Assembly: GCA_964529005.1 (NCBI GenBank)
Contig: CAZGUH010000001.1
Span: 186,001 to 250,000 of the forward strand
Direction: 5' to 3'
Length of the DNA: 64,000 nt
From: CAZGUH01 sp964529005
GTDB taxonomy: Bacteria; Actinomycetota; Acidimicrobiia; Acidimicrobiales; Ilumatobacteraceae
In this document: positions 8,201-16,202 of the stretch, one piece after another
How the letters are laid out: each line of letters starts with the position of its first letter
Position numbering within the stretch: position 1 is the stretch's first letter
Position numbers and translations under genes: made by a program
The notes under the pieces: generated by a model
What the model saw: the letters and a program-made list of their open reading frames with translations, nothing else
What the model was told of the DNA's origin: nothing
Databases searched by the model: none

Positions 8201-8854
8201 GTGGGTGGTGGACAGGACACGAGAGAGACGGCGCGCGCCGCCGTGGTGGTCGAGCAGTGGACGCTGGCGCGGATGGGCCTGGAGGCCGTCGTGCCGGCGG
8301 CTGGTGTGCAGGTCGTCGGCTCGGTGGCGACGGCGCTCGAGGGATTCCGAGTGCTGCGTGCGACCGGCGCGGGGATGGTGGTGGTCGGCGGGTGTGCGGA
8401 CTCGACACCGATCGCCGTGGTGCGCCGGGCGCGCGCCGAGACGGCAGCACGAGTCGTGGTCGTGTTGCCGGGCGCGGACGCGCCGTCGGTGATCGAGCTG
8501 TGCGCGGCCGGCGCGCTCGCGGTGGTCAGCCGCGATGCCCCGGAGGCGGAACTCCTCGCCGCGATCTCGCACGCGATGGTCGGCGAGCGCTACGTGGCCC
8601 CGCAGGTGCTGGCCGGCATGTTCGACCGTCCGAGCGCGTTGCGCCCACCAGCACGGCCCCGCTTCGACCTGACGCGGCGCGAGAGCGCGGTGCTCGCCGA
8701 GCTCGCCGCGGGTCGCACGAACAGCGAGATCGCCGAGCGGTTGTGCATCGGAGCCGAGACGGTGAAGACGCACCTCGGCAACATCTACGCCAAGCTCGCC
8801 GTGCGACGCCGCGACCAAGCGGTGGGGGTCGCCATCAAGCACGGCCTGGTCTGA
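8201..8854 (+). CDS. LuxR-family regulator with degenerate receiver domain
   Basis: 217 residues. The N-terminal half has the length and beta-alpha rhythm of a REC domain, but its acidic pair is EQ (AVVVEQWTLARMGLEAVV), and the phosphorylation site falls at Gly63 in GMVVVGGCADS, so aspartyl phosphorylation looks impossible. The C-terminal HTH is normal (LTRRESAVLAELAAGRTNSE, CIGAETVKTHLGNIYAKLAV). It follows the intact regulator by 79 nt and may arise from duplication of it. Expected to act as a phosphorylation-independent DNA-binding protein or to respond to another cue. GTG start at 8201 lacks a clear ribosome-binding site; GTGs inside the first 16 codons are alternatives. Confidence 0.8.
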   Translation: MGGGQDTRETARAAVVVEQWTLARMGLEAVVPAAGVQVVGSVATALEGFRVLRATGAGMVVVGGCADSTPIAVVRRARAETAARVVVVLPGADAPSVIELCAAGALAVVSRDAPEAELLAAISHAMVGERYVAPQVLAGMFDRPSALRPPARPRFDLTRRESAVLAELAAGRTNSEIAERLCIGAETVKTHLGNIYAKLAVRRRDQAVGVAIKHGLV

Positions 8855-8910
8855 ACGGTTCGCCGCCGGCGCGCCGTGCCGGCATTGGATCGCGTCCGCA
8901 GCCCGCGCCA

Positions 8911-8916
8911 TAGGAT
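8911..8916 (+). promoter_or_regulatory. -10-like TAGGAT upstream of the trkA pair
   Basis: TAGGAT 32 nt before the GTG of the first trkA gene; the implied short leader contains the AAGGGAG ribosome-binding site. No clear -35. Confidence 0.45.
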
Positions 8917-8948
8917 GCCGCCGGAGCGACTGGCCCAAGGGAGATGCT

Positions 8949-9626
8949 GTGCACGTGGTGATCGTGGGGTGCGGGCGAGTCGGCTCGTCCCTGGCCCGCA
9001 GCTTGGTCGACGCATCCCACACGGTGTCGATCATCGATCGCCGGCAGCAAGCCTTCGAGCGCCTCGGCGATCTCGGCCCCGACGAGGGGTGCACGCGGCT
9101 GATCGGCATCGGGTTCGATCGCGACGTGCTGGAGCTGGCGGGCATCCGCAACGCCGCGGCCCTGGCCGCGGTGACCAACGGCGACAACTCCAACATCCTC
9201 GTCGCCCGCGTGGCACGCGAGAACTTCGGTGTCGAGCGTGTCGTGGCCCGCATCTACGACCCCAAGCGCGCGGCCATCTATCAGCGGTTGGGCATCGCCA
9301 CCGTCGCCACGGTGTCGTGGACGACCGAGCGGGTCATGCGCCGGGTGCTGGGCGACAGCGCTGCGGTCGAGTGGGTCGACCCGTCGGCGAAGATCTCGGT
9401 CGTCGAGCGCGTCGTCGGCCCTGGCTGGGCCGGCAGGAAGCTGCTCGACGTGGAAGGCGCCGTCGGTGGCCGCGTCGTTGCCCTCTCCCGGCTCGGGAGC
9501 GGCATGATGCCGTCCGCCGAGCTGGTGGCGCAGGAAGGCGACGTCGTCTACCTCGCGCTGCCGTCCGAGACGATCCCGGACGCCGACGATCGCATCGCCG
9601 CGGCGTTCGGCGCCAAGCGGCACTGA
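8949..9626 (+). CDS. trkA: TrkA-family potassium uptake regulator (CeoB-like)
   Basis: 225 residues: RCK_N Rossmann domain starting with MHVVIVGCGRVGSSLARSL (GxGxxG) and a terminal acidic residue in VSIIDRR, then an RCK_C (TrkA_C) domain from about residue 140 (KISVVERVVGPGWAGRKL). Cytoplasmic nucleotide-binding subunit that gates a Trk/Ktr type K+ channel. The GTG at 8949 follows a GGGAG ribosome-binding site. Paired with a second copy 14 nt downstream, as in mycobacterial ceoB-ceoC, where both single-unit proteins form the ring. No membrane K+ channel gene is present in the window. Confidence 0.92.
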   Translation: MHVVIVGCGRVGSSLARSLVDASHTVSIIDRRQQAFERLGDLGPDEGCTRLIGIGFDRDVLELAGIRNAAALAAVTNGDNSNILVARVARENFGVERVVARIYDPKRAAIYQRLGIATVATVSWTTERVMRRVLGDSAAVEWVDPSAKISVVERVVGPGWAGRKLLDVEGAVGGRVVALSRLGSGMMPSAELVAQEGDVVYLALPSETIPDADDRIAAAFGAKRH

Positions 9627-9640
9627 CGGAAGGAGGCGCG

Positions 9641-10324
9641 GTGAAGGTGGTCATCGCAGGAGGCGGGAGCGTCGGTCGGTTCATCGCCGACCAGCTCGCA
9701 GCGTCGGGCAACGGCGTCACGATCGTCGACAACGACGCGAGCGTGGTCGCCACGTACACCGAACGTGCCCATCCCGGTGTGACCTGGCTGCGCGGCGACG
9801 CCTGTGAGCTGGCGACCCTCGAAGCGGCGCACGTCTCCGAATGCGACGTCGTCACCGCCGTCACCGGAGACGACGAGGACAACCTGGTCATCTCGCTGCT
9901 CTCGAAGCAGGAGTTCGGGGTGCCGCGGATCGTCGCACGGGTCAACAACCCGAAGAACGAGTGGATGTTCAACGAGATGTGGGGTGTCGACATCGCGGTG
10001 TCCACGCCCCACCTCATCACCGGCATGGTCGAGGAAGCGGTGACGGTCGGCTCGTTCGTGCGTCTGATGGCGTTCGAGGGCAACCGCGCCCGGCTCGCCG
10101 AGGTGACGCTCGCCGAGGGGTCTCCCGCCGCGGATCGACAGGTGTCCGAGCTGGGGTTCCCGCGCGACGCCAGCGTCGTGGCGGTGCTGCGCAACGAGCG
10201 CGTCGTCGTGCCGCGCGGCGACACGCTGCTGCGCGTCGGCGACGAGGTCATCGTGCTCGTCACCAACGACAGCGAGGACGACGTGCGGCAAGTGCTGATC
10301 GGCGCTCAGGCCAAGAGCGTGTAG
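9641..10324 (+). CDS. trkA: TrkA-family potassium uptake regulator (CeoC-like)
   Basis: 227 residues, same architecture as the preceding gene: RCK_N with MKVVIAGGGSVGRFIADQL and VTIVDNDASV, then RCK_C from about residue 140. The GTG at 9641 has a full AGGAGG 4 nt upstream, stronger than that of its partner. Its 3-prime end overlaps the convergent OB-fold gene by 19 nt. The pair plus the OB-fold gene reproduces the order Rv2691, Rv2692, Rv2694c of Mycobacterium tuberculosis, supporting actinobacterial ancestry. Confidence 0.92.
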   Translation: MKVVIAGGGSVGRFIADQLAASGNGVTIVDNDASVVATYTERAHPGVTWLRGDACELATLEAAHVSECDVVTAVTGDDEDNLVISLLSKQEFGVPRIVARVNNPKNEWMFNEMWGVDIAVSTPHLITGMVEEAVTVGSFVRLMAFEGNRARLAEVTLAEGSPAADRQVSELGFPRDASVVAVLRNERVVVPRGDTLLRVGDEVIVLVTNDSEDDVRQVLIGAQAKSV

Positions 10325-10659
10325 GCGGGGTTCAGCAGCACCCGCCGGCCGCGCTCGTCGTGCCCGACGCCTTCGACCACCATCGCCCGACCGTGCTCGA
10401 TGCCGGCGATCGAGCGCCGGCCTGTGAACACCGCGACGACCTCGCCCGTTCCGTCGTTGAGGACGATCTCGAACGCCGGCACCCCGCTGCGTGGCGCGAT
10501 GCGCATGCGGGTCACCTCGCCCCCGACGCGCGCCGGCTGGCGGGAGATCATCCCGCTGATCGGCGTCAACGCCAACCCGGCGAACCGATCCTGCAGCCGC
10601 TCGCTGTCCAGCTCGTCGACGCTGGCCCGCAGCCGCCGACCGAGATCACGCAGACCCAT
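10306..10659 (-). CDS. OB-fold nucleic-acid-binding protein
   Basis: 117 residues, one OB-fold: strands seen in ARVGGEVTRMRIAPRSG, FEIVLNDGTGEVVAVFTGR and GRAMVVEGVGHDERG correspond to the five-stranded barrel found in the tRNA-anticodon-like OB family and in actinobacterial Rv2694c homologues beside trkA. N-terminal basic helix GLRDLGRRLRASVDELDSER. The ATG at 10659 is 7 nt from a TACCCT hexamer, favouring a leaderless start; open frame continues upstream but is Arg/Pro-rich and not protein-like. Probably binds single-stranded nucleic acid; precise role unknown. Confidence 0.8.
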   Translation of the reverse strand: MGLRDLGRRLRASVDELDSERLQDRFAGLALTPISGMISRQPARVGGEVTRMRIAPRSGVPAFEIVLNDGTGEVVAVFTGRRSIAGIEHGRAMVVEGVGHDERGRRVLLNPAYTLLA

Positions 10660-10666
10660 GGAGCCG

Positions 10667-10672
10667 AGGGTA
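10667..10672 (-). promoter_or_regulatory. -10-like TACCCT, leaderless OB-fold gene
   Basis: TACCCT on the minus strand, 7 nt before the ATG at 10659; transcription would begin at or beside the start codon. Confidence 0.5.
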
Positions 10673-10715
10673 CCGGCTGGCGTCCGGGGGCTGTGCCGGG
10701 CCCGGGGACGATCCG

Positions 10716-10721
10716 TAGGCT
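10716..10721 (+). promoter_or_regulatory. -10-like TAGGCT before the 10731 gene
   Basis: TAGGCT ends 9 nt before the ATG at 10731; no ribosome-binding site is present, consistent with leaderless translation. Confidence 0.5.
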
Positions 10722-10730
10722 TGCCGCCCG

Positions 10731-11171
10731 ATGAAGACCCGCACCCTGCTGTTGCTCGCCTTCGGGTGCGGGCTGGCGATCCTCCTCGCCGGAGGCCTCC
10801 AGCTGCTGCGTCTCGCCGGGGACGACGAGCCACCGGCGCCGCTCGCGGTGGGAGAGACGGCGCTCGTCGGCGACATGCGCGTCACCGTGCGCGAGGCGGT
10901 CGAGGAGGGCGGGACGATGCTCGTCCGGCTGACGATGATCGGCGTCGACGATGCCGACGGCGGCAGCGGCTTCCGCCTCGTGGTTCCCGGTGGCACGGTC
11001 ACGCCGGTCGCGCCGCCGGCAGGCGACGGCGAGCTGTGCGGGGCGACGGCCGAGGTCATCGAGACGGCGTGCGCCCTGGCGTTCGACACGTCCCGCGCGG
11101 ACGGCAGCGCGCGGGTGCTGCTGTACGACCGCGCCGGCGAGACGCAGCGCTGGGATCTCACCGCGACCTGA
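10731..11171 (+). CDS. Membrane-anchored protein of unknown function
   Basis: 146 residues. One N-terminal hydrophobic segment (LLLLAFGCGLAILLAGGLQLL, first 20 of it at about residues 6-25) without lipobox, so probably a signal anchor with the rest outside. The external domain reads as alternating beta strands (GDMRVTVREAVEEGG, MLVRLTMIGVDDADG, FRLVVPGGTVTPV) with two cysteines (ELCGATAE, ETACALAF) about 16 residues apart that could be disulfide-bonded; the fold suggests an immunoglobulin-like domain (DUF4352-like in appearance). I do not recognise a specific family. A hairpin follows its stop codon. Confidence 0.7.
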   Translation: MKTRTLLLLAFGCGLAILLAGGLQLLRLAGDDEPPAPLAVGETALVGDMRVTVREAVEEGGTMLVRLTMIGVDDADGGSGFRLVVPGGTVTPVAPPAGDGELCGATAEVIETACALAFDTSRADGSARVLLYDRAGETQRWDLTAT

Positions 11172-11177
11172 GCCGCT

Positions 11178-11211
11178 GGCTCCTCCCTGGTGGCGCCAGT
11201 CCCTGGGAGCC
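11178..11211 (+). terminator. Hairpin after the 10731 gene
   Basis: GGCTCC (11178-11183) pairs with GGAGCC (11206-11211), with an inner CTGG/CCAG stem. It starts 7 nt past the stop and lies before lpdA. No T-tract. Confidence 0.5.
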
Positions 11212-11236
11212 CGCCGCCGGTACTCCGCGGTAAGGG

Positions 11237-11264
11237 TTGGCCACTCGTGCCGTGCCGCTACGGT
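11237..11264 (+). promoter_or_regulatory. Possible promoter of the lpdA-sucB-lipBA unit
   Basis: TTGGCC (11237-11242) and TACGGT (11259-11264) are separated by 16 nt, followed by a leader of about 42 nt that contains AGGGGG before the GTG start. One of few places in the window with a recognisable -35. Confidence 0.4.
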
Positions 11265-11312
11265 GGTCGTCGCAGCAAGCGCCCGTGAGCCTGCCGGTCG
11301 AGGCAGGGGGAA

Positions 11313-12728
11313 GTGACGGAGGTGGTTCCTACGGCCGAGCAGTTCGATCTGGTCGTGATCGGCGGCGGCCCGGGGGGCTATGCCGCTGCGTTGTACGGGG
11401 CGTCGGCGGGGCTGAATGTCGCGTTGGTCGAGTTCGACGCGTTGGGGGGCACGTGTCTCAACCGGGGGTGCATTCCGGCGAAGGCGTTCTTGGAGACCGC
11501 GGCGGTGCATCGTCATGTCGCGCATGCGGCTGATTTCGGGATCGAGACCAGCGCTCCGAGTGTGAACTTCGCGGTGACGCAGGCGCGCAAGCAGAAGATC
11601 GTGGATGGTTTGGTGCGCGGCGTGGGAGGGCTGTGCAAGGCGCGCAAGGTCACCGTGTTCAACGGTGTCGGTTCGCTGGGCCCTGATCGCACCGTGTCGA
11701 TCGCGATGAACGACGGCTCGAGCGCGGTCGCGCAGGGGCGCAACGTCATCATCGCCACGGGGTCGGTCCCGCGTCTGATCCCCAACTTCGAGCGCGGTGG
11801 GCCGATCCTGACCAGCGACGAAGTGCTGATGCTCGACCACGTCCCGGCGCGCGTCGCGGTGATCGGCGGCGGCGCGATCGGCTGCGAGTTCGCCAGCACG
11901 TTCGCCGATCTCGGCGCGCAGGTCACGATCTTGGAGGGTCTGCCGAAGATCCTTCCGGGTCTCGACGACGACGTCGCCAACATGGTCGTGCGCAGCTTCC
12001 GCAAGAAGAACATCGACATCCGCACTGGTGTGATGGTCAACGGCCACACCCCGAACGGCAACGGCGGCACCACCGTGCACGTCGGCGACACCGATCTCGA
12101 GGTCGACGCGGTGATCGTGTCGGTCGGCCGGCGGCCCTACACCGAGCGCCTCGGCCTCGACGGCACGGGTGTGAAGGTCACCGACCGCGGCTTCATCGAC
12201 GTCGACGACCTGTGCCGCACCGGTGAGCCCGGCGTCTACGCGATCGGTGACGTCATCAACACCCCGCAGCTCGCGCACGTCGGCTACGCCGAGGCGATCC
12301 TGGCGGTCAAGGACATGCTCGGCGAGAAGCCGGTCCCGGTCGCCTACGACCGGGTGCCATGGGCGATCTACTGCCATCCCGAAGTCGCCTGGGCCGGCCC
12401 CGGCGAGGAGGCCGCCCGCGCTGCGGGCATCGACGTCGTTGTCGCCAAGCACCAGTTCCGCGGCAACAGCCGGGCCCAGATCCTCGGCGAGCTCGACGGT
12501 CTGGTGAAGGTCATCGCCCGCAAGAACCCCGACGGCACCGCGGGCCAGGTCCTCGGCGTCCACATGGTCGGACCCTGGGTCACCGAGCAGCTCTCCGGCG
12601 GATACCTGGCGGTCAACTGGGAAGCGACCGTTGACGAGATCGCCCAGTTCGTTCAACCTCATCCGAGCCTGACCGAGCTGTTCGGCGAGACCGTGTTGTC
12701 GCTCACCGGACGCAGCCTCAACACCTGA
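11313..12728 (+). CDS. lpdA: Dihydrolipoyl dehydrogenase (E3)
   Basis: Flavoprotein that reoxidises the dihydrolipoyl group of 2-oxoacid dehydrogenase E2 subunits with NAD+. 471 residues. FAD motif VVIGGGPGGYAAALYGA near the start; redox-active disulfide Cys48/Cys53 in GGTCLNRGCIPAKA; NAD motif VAVIGGGAIGCEFASTFA; second FAD contact YAIGDV; C-terminal active-site His/Glu in QPHPSLTELFGE. GTG start at 11313 behind AGGGGGA. First gene of a unit with sucB (55 nt downstream) and the lipoate-synthesis fusion, so E3, E2 and lipoylation are coordinated. The E1 gene is not in the window. Confidence 0.95.
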   Translation: MTEVVPTAEQFDLVVIGGGPGGYAAALYGASAGLNVALVEFDALGGTCLNRGCIPAKAFLETAAVHRHVAHAADFGIETSAPSVNFAVTQARKQKIVDGLVRGVGGLCKARKVTVFNGVGSLGPDRTVSIAMNDGSSAVAQGRNVIIATGSVPRLIPNFERGGPILTSDEVLMLDHVPARVAVIGGGAIGCEFASTFADLGAQVTILEGLPKILPGLDDDVANMVVRSFRKKNIDIRTGVMVNGHTPNGNGGTTVHVGDTDLEVDAVIVSVGRRPYTERLGLDGTGVKVTDRGFIDVDDLCRTGEPGVYAIGDVINTPQLAHVGYAEAILAVKDMLGEKPVPVAYDRVPWAIYCHPEVAWAGPGEEAARAAGIDVVVAKHQFRGNSRAQILGELDGLVKVIARKNPDGTAGQVLGVHMVGPWVTEQLSGGYLAVNWEATVDEIAQFVQPHPSLTELFGETVLSLTGRSLNT

Positions 12729-12783
12729 TCCACCCGGACGCATCCACACGCCACCCAGACGAAAACGACGAGGACGAGACGCC

Positions 12784-14453
12784 ATGGCCGACGTGACCCT
12801 TCCGCAGCTCGGTGAGACCGTGACCGAGGGAACCATCACACGGTGGTTCAAGAAGATCGGCGACAGCGTCGCAGCAGACGAGCCGCTGTTCGAGGTCTCC
12901 ACGGACAAGGTCGACACCGAGGTGCCGTCGCCGGTGGCGGGCACGCTCACCGAGATCCGGGTGCAGGAAGGCGACACGGTGCCGGTGGGCGCGGTGATCG
13001 CCGTCGTGGGCGACGCCGCCGCGGCGCCGGCGCCGGCCCCGGCCGAGCCGGCTCCAGCGCAGGAGGCGCCGGCACAGGAGGCGCCCGCGCAGCAGGCTCC
13101 GGCACAGCAGCCTCCGGCACAGCCCGATTTCTCGCCCGCGGCGCAGCAGGCCCCGTCCGCTCCTGCGGCGGCGGCTGACACCGGCGACGTCGACGGCGGC
13201 GGCGACAACCGCCTGCTGTCGCCCGTGGTCCGGCGGCTGGTCAACGAGCACGGCCTCGATCCAGCGCAGATCCCTGGCACCGGCCCCGGCGGCCGCATCA
13301 CCCGTGACGACGTGCTCGACCACATCGATCGTCAGGGCGGCCCGGCGGCAGCGCCCGCGGCGGAACCGGCTGCGCCGTGGGTGCCGACGATCGACCCGGC
13401 GCCGCAGCCGCAGGCAGCGCCGCAAGCCCAGCCCCAGCCTGCTCCGGCGCCGCAGCCGCAGGCAGCGCCGCAAGCCCAGCCGCAGCCTGCTCCGGCGCCC
13501 CAGCCGATCCCGGCCGCGTCGGCCGCGGTGCCGGCCACGGCTCCCGCCCCGGCTGCGGCCGCGGCGCCCGTCGTGCGCAGCGGCGATCGCGACCGGCNNN
13601 NNNNNNNNNNNNNNNNNNNNNNNNNNNNNNNNNNNNNNNNNNNNNNNNNNNNNNNNNNNNNNNNNNNNNNNNNNNNNNNNNNNNNNNNNNNNNNNNNCCC
13701 GCCCCGGCTGCGGCCGCGGCGCCCGTCGTGCGCAGCGGCGATCGCGACCGGCCCGTGCCGCTGTCGAAGATCCGCAAGCTGACCGGCAGCCACATGGTGA
13801 TGAGCAAGGGCGTCAGCCCGCACGCGTTCAGCGTCGTGGAGGTCGACTTCGCCAACGTCGACAAGACCCGGGCCCGGGTCAAGAACGACTGGAAGGGCAA
13901 CGAGGGCTTCAGCCTCACCTACCTGCCGTTCATCGCCCGCGCCGTCGTCGATGCGCTCGCCGAGTTCCCGCACCTGAACGCGAGCGTCGGCCAGGACGAG
14001 TTGGTCGTGCACCAGTACGTCGACCTCGGCATCGCCGTCGATCTCGACTTCGAGGGCCTGATCGTCCCGGTGGTGCGCGGCGCCGACGGGAAGCGGCTGC
14101 GGGCGATCGCCCGCGAGATCAACGACCTCGCCAACCGCGCCCGCTCGAAGCGCCTCTCGCCCGACGAGATCCAGGGCGGCACGTTCACGATCTCGAACAA
14201 CGGGTCGGCCGGCTCGGTGTTGACGATGCCGATCATCAACCAACCCCAGGTGGCGATCCTGTCGACCGACGCCATCCAGCGCAAGCCCGTGGTCGCCACA
14301 CTGCCCGACGGCGGCGAGGCGATCGTCATCCACCCGGTGGGCAACCTGGCGATGTCGTGGGACCACCGGGCGTTCGACGGCGCGTACGCCGCAGGCTTCC
14401 TGGTGAAGATGAAGGACATCCTCGAAAACCGCGACTGGGGCGCTGAGCTCTGA
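12784..14453 (+). CDS. sucB: 2-oxoacid dehydrogenase E2 (dihydrolipoyl acyltransferase), interrupted by an artificial gap
   Basis: Core acyltransferase of a 2-oxoacid dehydrogenase complex, probably 2-oxoglutarate dehydrogenase (sucB) judging by the single lipoyl domain and the SucB-like start. Domains: lipoyl domain with DKVDTE (lipoylated Lys), Ala/Pro/Gln-rich linker, E3-binding domain (LLSPVVRRLVNEHGLDPAQI), second Ala/Pro linker with two 48-nt repeats, then the catalytic domain ending in MSWDHRAFDGAYAAGF (HxxxD active site). The 100-N gap at 13598 changes frame, but 55 nt before it recur exactly after it; collapsing the duplicate plus the gap removes 155 nt and gives one continuous frame of 504 codons. 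So the gene is intact. ATG start with GAGGACGAG upstream; lipBA follows after 4 nt. Confidence 0.92.
13401..13496 (+). repeat. Two 48-nt tandem repeats in the sucB linker
   Basis: Two near-identical 48-nt units (13401-13448, 13449-13496) encode the 16-residue unit PQPQAAPQAQPQPAPA twice. They form part of the flexible E2 linker and are the probable cause of the assembly break just downstream. Confidence 0.85.
13543..13752. repeat. 55-nt direct repeat flanking the N run
   Basis: Positions 13543-13597 are identical to 13698-13752. The copies flank the N run exactly, one ending at its left edge and the other starting at its right edge. They are best read as the same genomic bases present at the ends of two contigs. 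Confidence 0.9.
13598..13697. other. Assembly gap, 100 N
   Basis: Exactly 100 ambiguous bases, the usual fixed placeholder of scaffolding programs. The identical 55-nt flanks show that no sequence is missing here. Confidence 0.97.
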
Positions 14454-14457
14454 GCCG

Positions 14458-16173
14458 ATGAGCAGCCCGCTCCACATCCGCTGGCTGGGCAGGGTTCCCT
14501 ACCGTGAGGCATATGTGCTCCAGCGCATGCTGTTCCGCGGCACGAGCGACCACCTGCTGCTGCTCGAGCACCCGCACGTCTTCACGCACGGGCCGGGCGC
14601 CAACCTCGCCGAGAACGTCAAGGTCGAGCCGGAGTCGGTCGGCGCCGAGCTGATCCGCGTCAATCGCGGCGGCGACGTCACCTACCACGGGCCGGGCCAG
14701 CTCGTCGGGTATCCGATCGTCACGGTCGGCTCCAAGCACGGCGCCGCGGGCCCCGCGGACACGCTGCTGCACGTCGCCACCGTCGAGCAGCTGATCATCG
14801 ACACCCTGGTCGAGTTGGGCCTGCCCGACGTCGGCCGCCTCCACGACTACCCCGGCGTGTGGATCGAACCGGGCAGCGACACGCCGCGCAAGATCTGCGC
14901 GATCGGTGTGCGCGTCAGCCGCGGGCGCACGATGCACGGCTTCGGCCTCAACATCGCCACCGACATGCGGTACATGCGTGAGCACATCGTGGCGTGCGGG
15001 CTCACCGGCATGGCCGTGACGTCGCTGGCCGAAGAGGGGATCGACGCGACGATGCGCGACGTCGTCGACGTCGTCGCCCGCCTCGCGGCCCGGCGCTGGG
15101 GTGACGGCACCGCCGAGCGTCAGGACGTGGCGTGGCGCCAGCAGCCGTCCGATCTCTCGCTGTTCAGCCGCGGCGCGGGGCCCGGCCAGGCGATCCGTTC
15201 GGGCGCCGACCACCTGACGGCGGGCCGCGCGGAGGGGGTGTCGGTACGGCTCACCGGGCGGATGGCCGAGGCAGGCGTCACCGACGGGCTGTCGATCTCG
15301 AGCCGCAAGCCCGAGTGGCTGCGGCCCAAGGTGCACCACGGGCCCGAAGTGCTGGCGATGAAACGCACGGTGCGCGAGCACGGCCTCGTCACGGTGTGCG
15401 AAGAGGCGGGGTGCCCAAACCTCAGCGAATGCTGGTCCGACGGCACGGCGACGTTCATGGTGCTCGGCGAGCGCTGCACGCGCGCCTGTGGCTTCTGCCT
15501 GGTCGACACACGGTTGCCGCAACCCCCGGCCGTCGACGAGCCGGCCCGGGTCGCAGCCGCGGTCGCGGCCGCCGGCCTGGCGCACGCGGTGCTCACCATG
15601 GTGGCGCGCGACGACCTGGACGACGGCGGCATGGCGCACGTCGCCGCATGTGTCGCCGCGATCCGTGAGCGGAGCCCCCAGACCGCTGTCGAGACGCTGA
15701 TCTCGGACGCGAAGGGCGACCTCGGCGCGCTCCGCGTGCTGCTCGACGCCCACCCCGACGTGCTCAACCACAACGTCGAGACCGTGCCCCGCTTGCAGCG
15801 CGCCGTGCGCCCGTCGGCCGGCTACGCCCGCAGCCTCTCGGTGCTGTCGTCGGCCAAGGAGCACGGTCTGGTGACCAAGAGCGGCCTCATCGTGGGCCTC
15901 GGCGAGACCGACGACGAGGTCGACGGCGTGCTCGCCGACCTCGCGTCGATCGGCGTCGACATCGTCACCATCGGTCAGTACCTGCGCCCGACGACCCATC
16001 ACCTGCCCGTCGCCCGCTGGGTCGAACCGGCCGCGTTCACGCGCTGGGCGGAGTTGGGCGAGCGGCTCGGCATCGGTCATGTCGAGGCCAGCCCCCTGAC
16101 GCGCAGCAGCTACCACGCCCGCCAGGCGGCAGCGAGCGCGGACACGACGCTCACCGCGGCGTCGAACCGCTGA
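14458..16173 (+). CDS. lipBA: Fused octanoyltransferase-lipoyl synthase (LipB-LipA)
   Basis: One open frame of 571 residues covers both steps of lipoate assembly. Residues 1-225 are LipB, which moves octanoate from acyl carrier protein to the E2 lysine: VNRGGDVTYHGPGQLVGYPI, catalytic Lys145 in RKICAIGVRVSRG, HGFGLNIATD, and Cys180 in IVACGLTGM. After a linker of roughly 50-60 residues, residues about 285-571 are LipA, a radical-SAM enzyme inserting two sulfurs: auxiliary cluster Cys314/Cys319/Cys325 (CEEAGCPNLSEC), SAM cluster Cys340/Cys344/Cys347 (CTRACGFC) and terminal RSSYHA, whose Ser ligates the auxiliary cluster. The two enzymes are normally separate. All key residues are present, so both activities are expected. 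It lies 4 nt after sucB, its substrate protein. Confidence 0.93.
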   Translation: MSSPLHIRWLGRVPYREAYVLQRMLFRGTSDHLLLLEHPHVFTHGPGANLAENVKVEPESVGAELIRVNRGGDVTYHGPGQLVGYPIVTVGSKHGAAGPADTLLHVATVEQLIIDTLVELGLPDVGRLHDYPGVWIEPGSDTPRKICAIGVRVSRGRTMHGFGLNIATDMRYMREHIVACGLTGMAVTSLAEEGIDATMRDVVDVVARLAARRWGDGTAERQDVAWRQQPSDLSLFSRGAGPGQAIRSGADHLTAGRAEGVSVRLTGRMAEAGVTDGLSISSRKPEWLRPKVHHGPEVLAMKRTVREHGLVTVCEEAGCPNLSECWSDGTATFMVLGERCTRACGFCLVDTRLPQPPAVDEPARVAAAVAAAGLAHAVLTMVARDDLDDGGMAHVAACVAAIRERSPQTAVETLISDAKGDLGALRVLLDAHPDVLNHNVETVPRLQRAVRPSAGYARSLSVLSSAKEHGLVTKSGLIVGLGETDDEVDGVLADLASIGVDIVTIGQYLRPTTHHLPVARWVEPAAFTRWAELGERLGIGHVEASPLTRSSYHARQAAASADTTLTAASNR

Positions 16174-16188
16174 GCCGGCCTCGCCTGG

Positions 16189-16194
16189 CACAAT
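16189..16194 (+). promoter_or_regulatory. -10-like CACAAT before the M24 peptidase
   Basis: CACAAT ends 8 nt before the ATG at 16203, in the 29-nt gap after lipBA; suggests a separate leaderless transcript. Confidence 0.4.
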
Positions 16195-16202
16195 CGGTCT
16201 GG

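Noticed and set aside
10566..13325. Very long minus-strand frame across lpdA and sucB
   Set aside because: Antisense shadow of two well-identified genes; its sequence is low-complexity Arg/Asp/Ala without domains. Only the 10306-10659 OB-fold gene in this area is real on that strand.
13598..13697. Frameshifted or split sucB
   Set aside because: The frame change across the gap disappears when the duplicated 55-nt flank and the Ns are removed.
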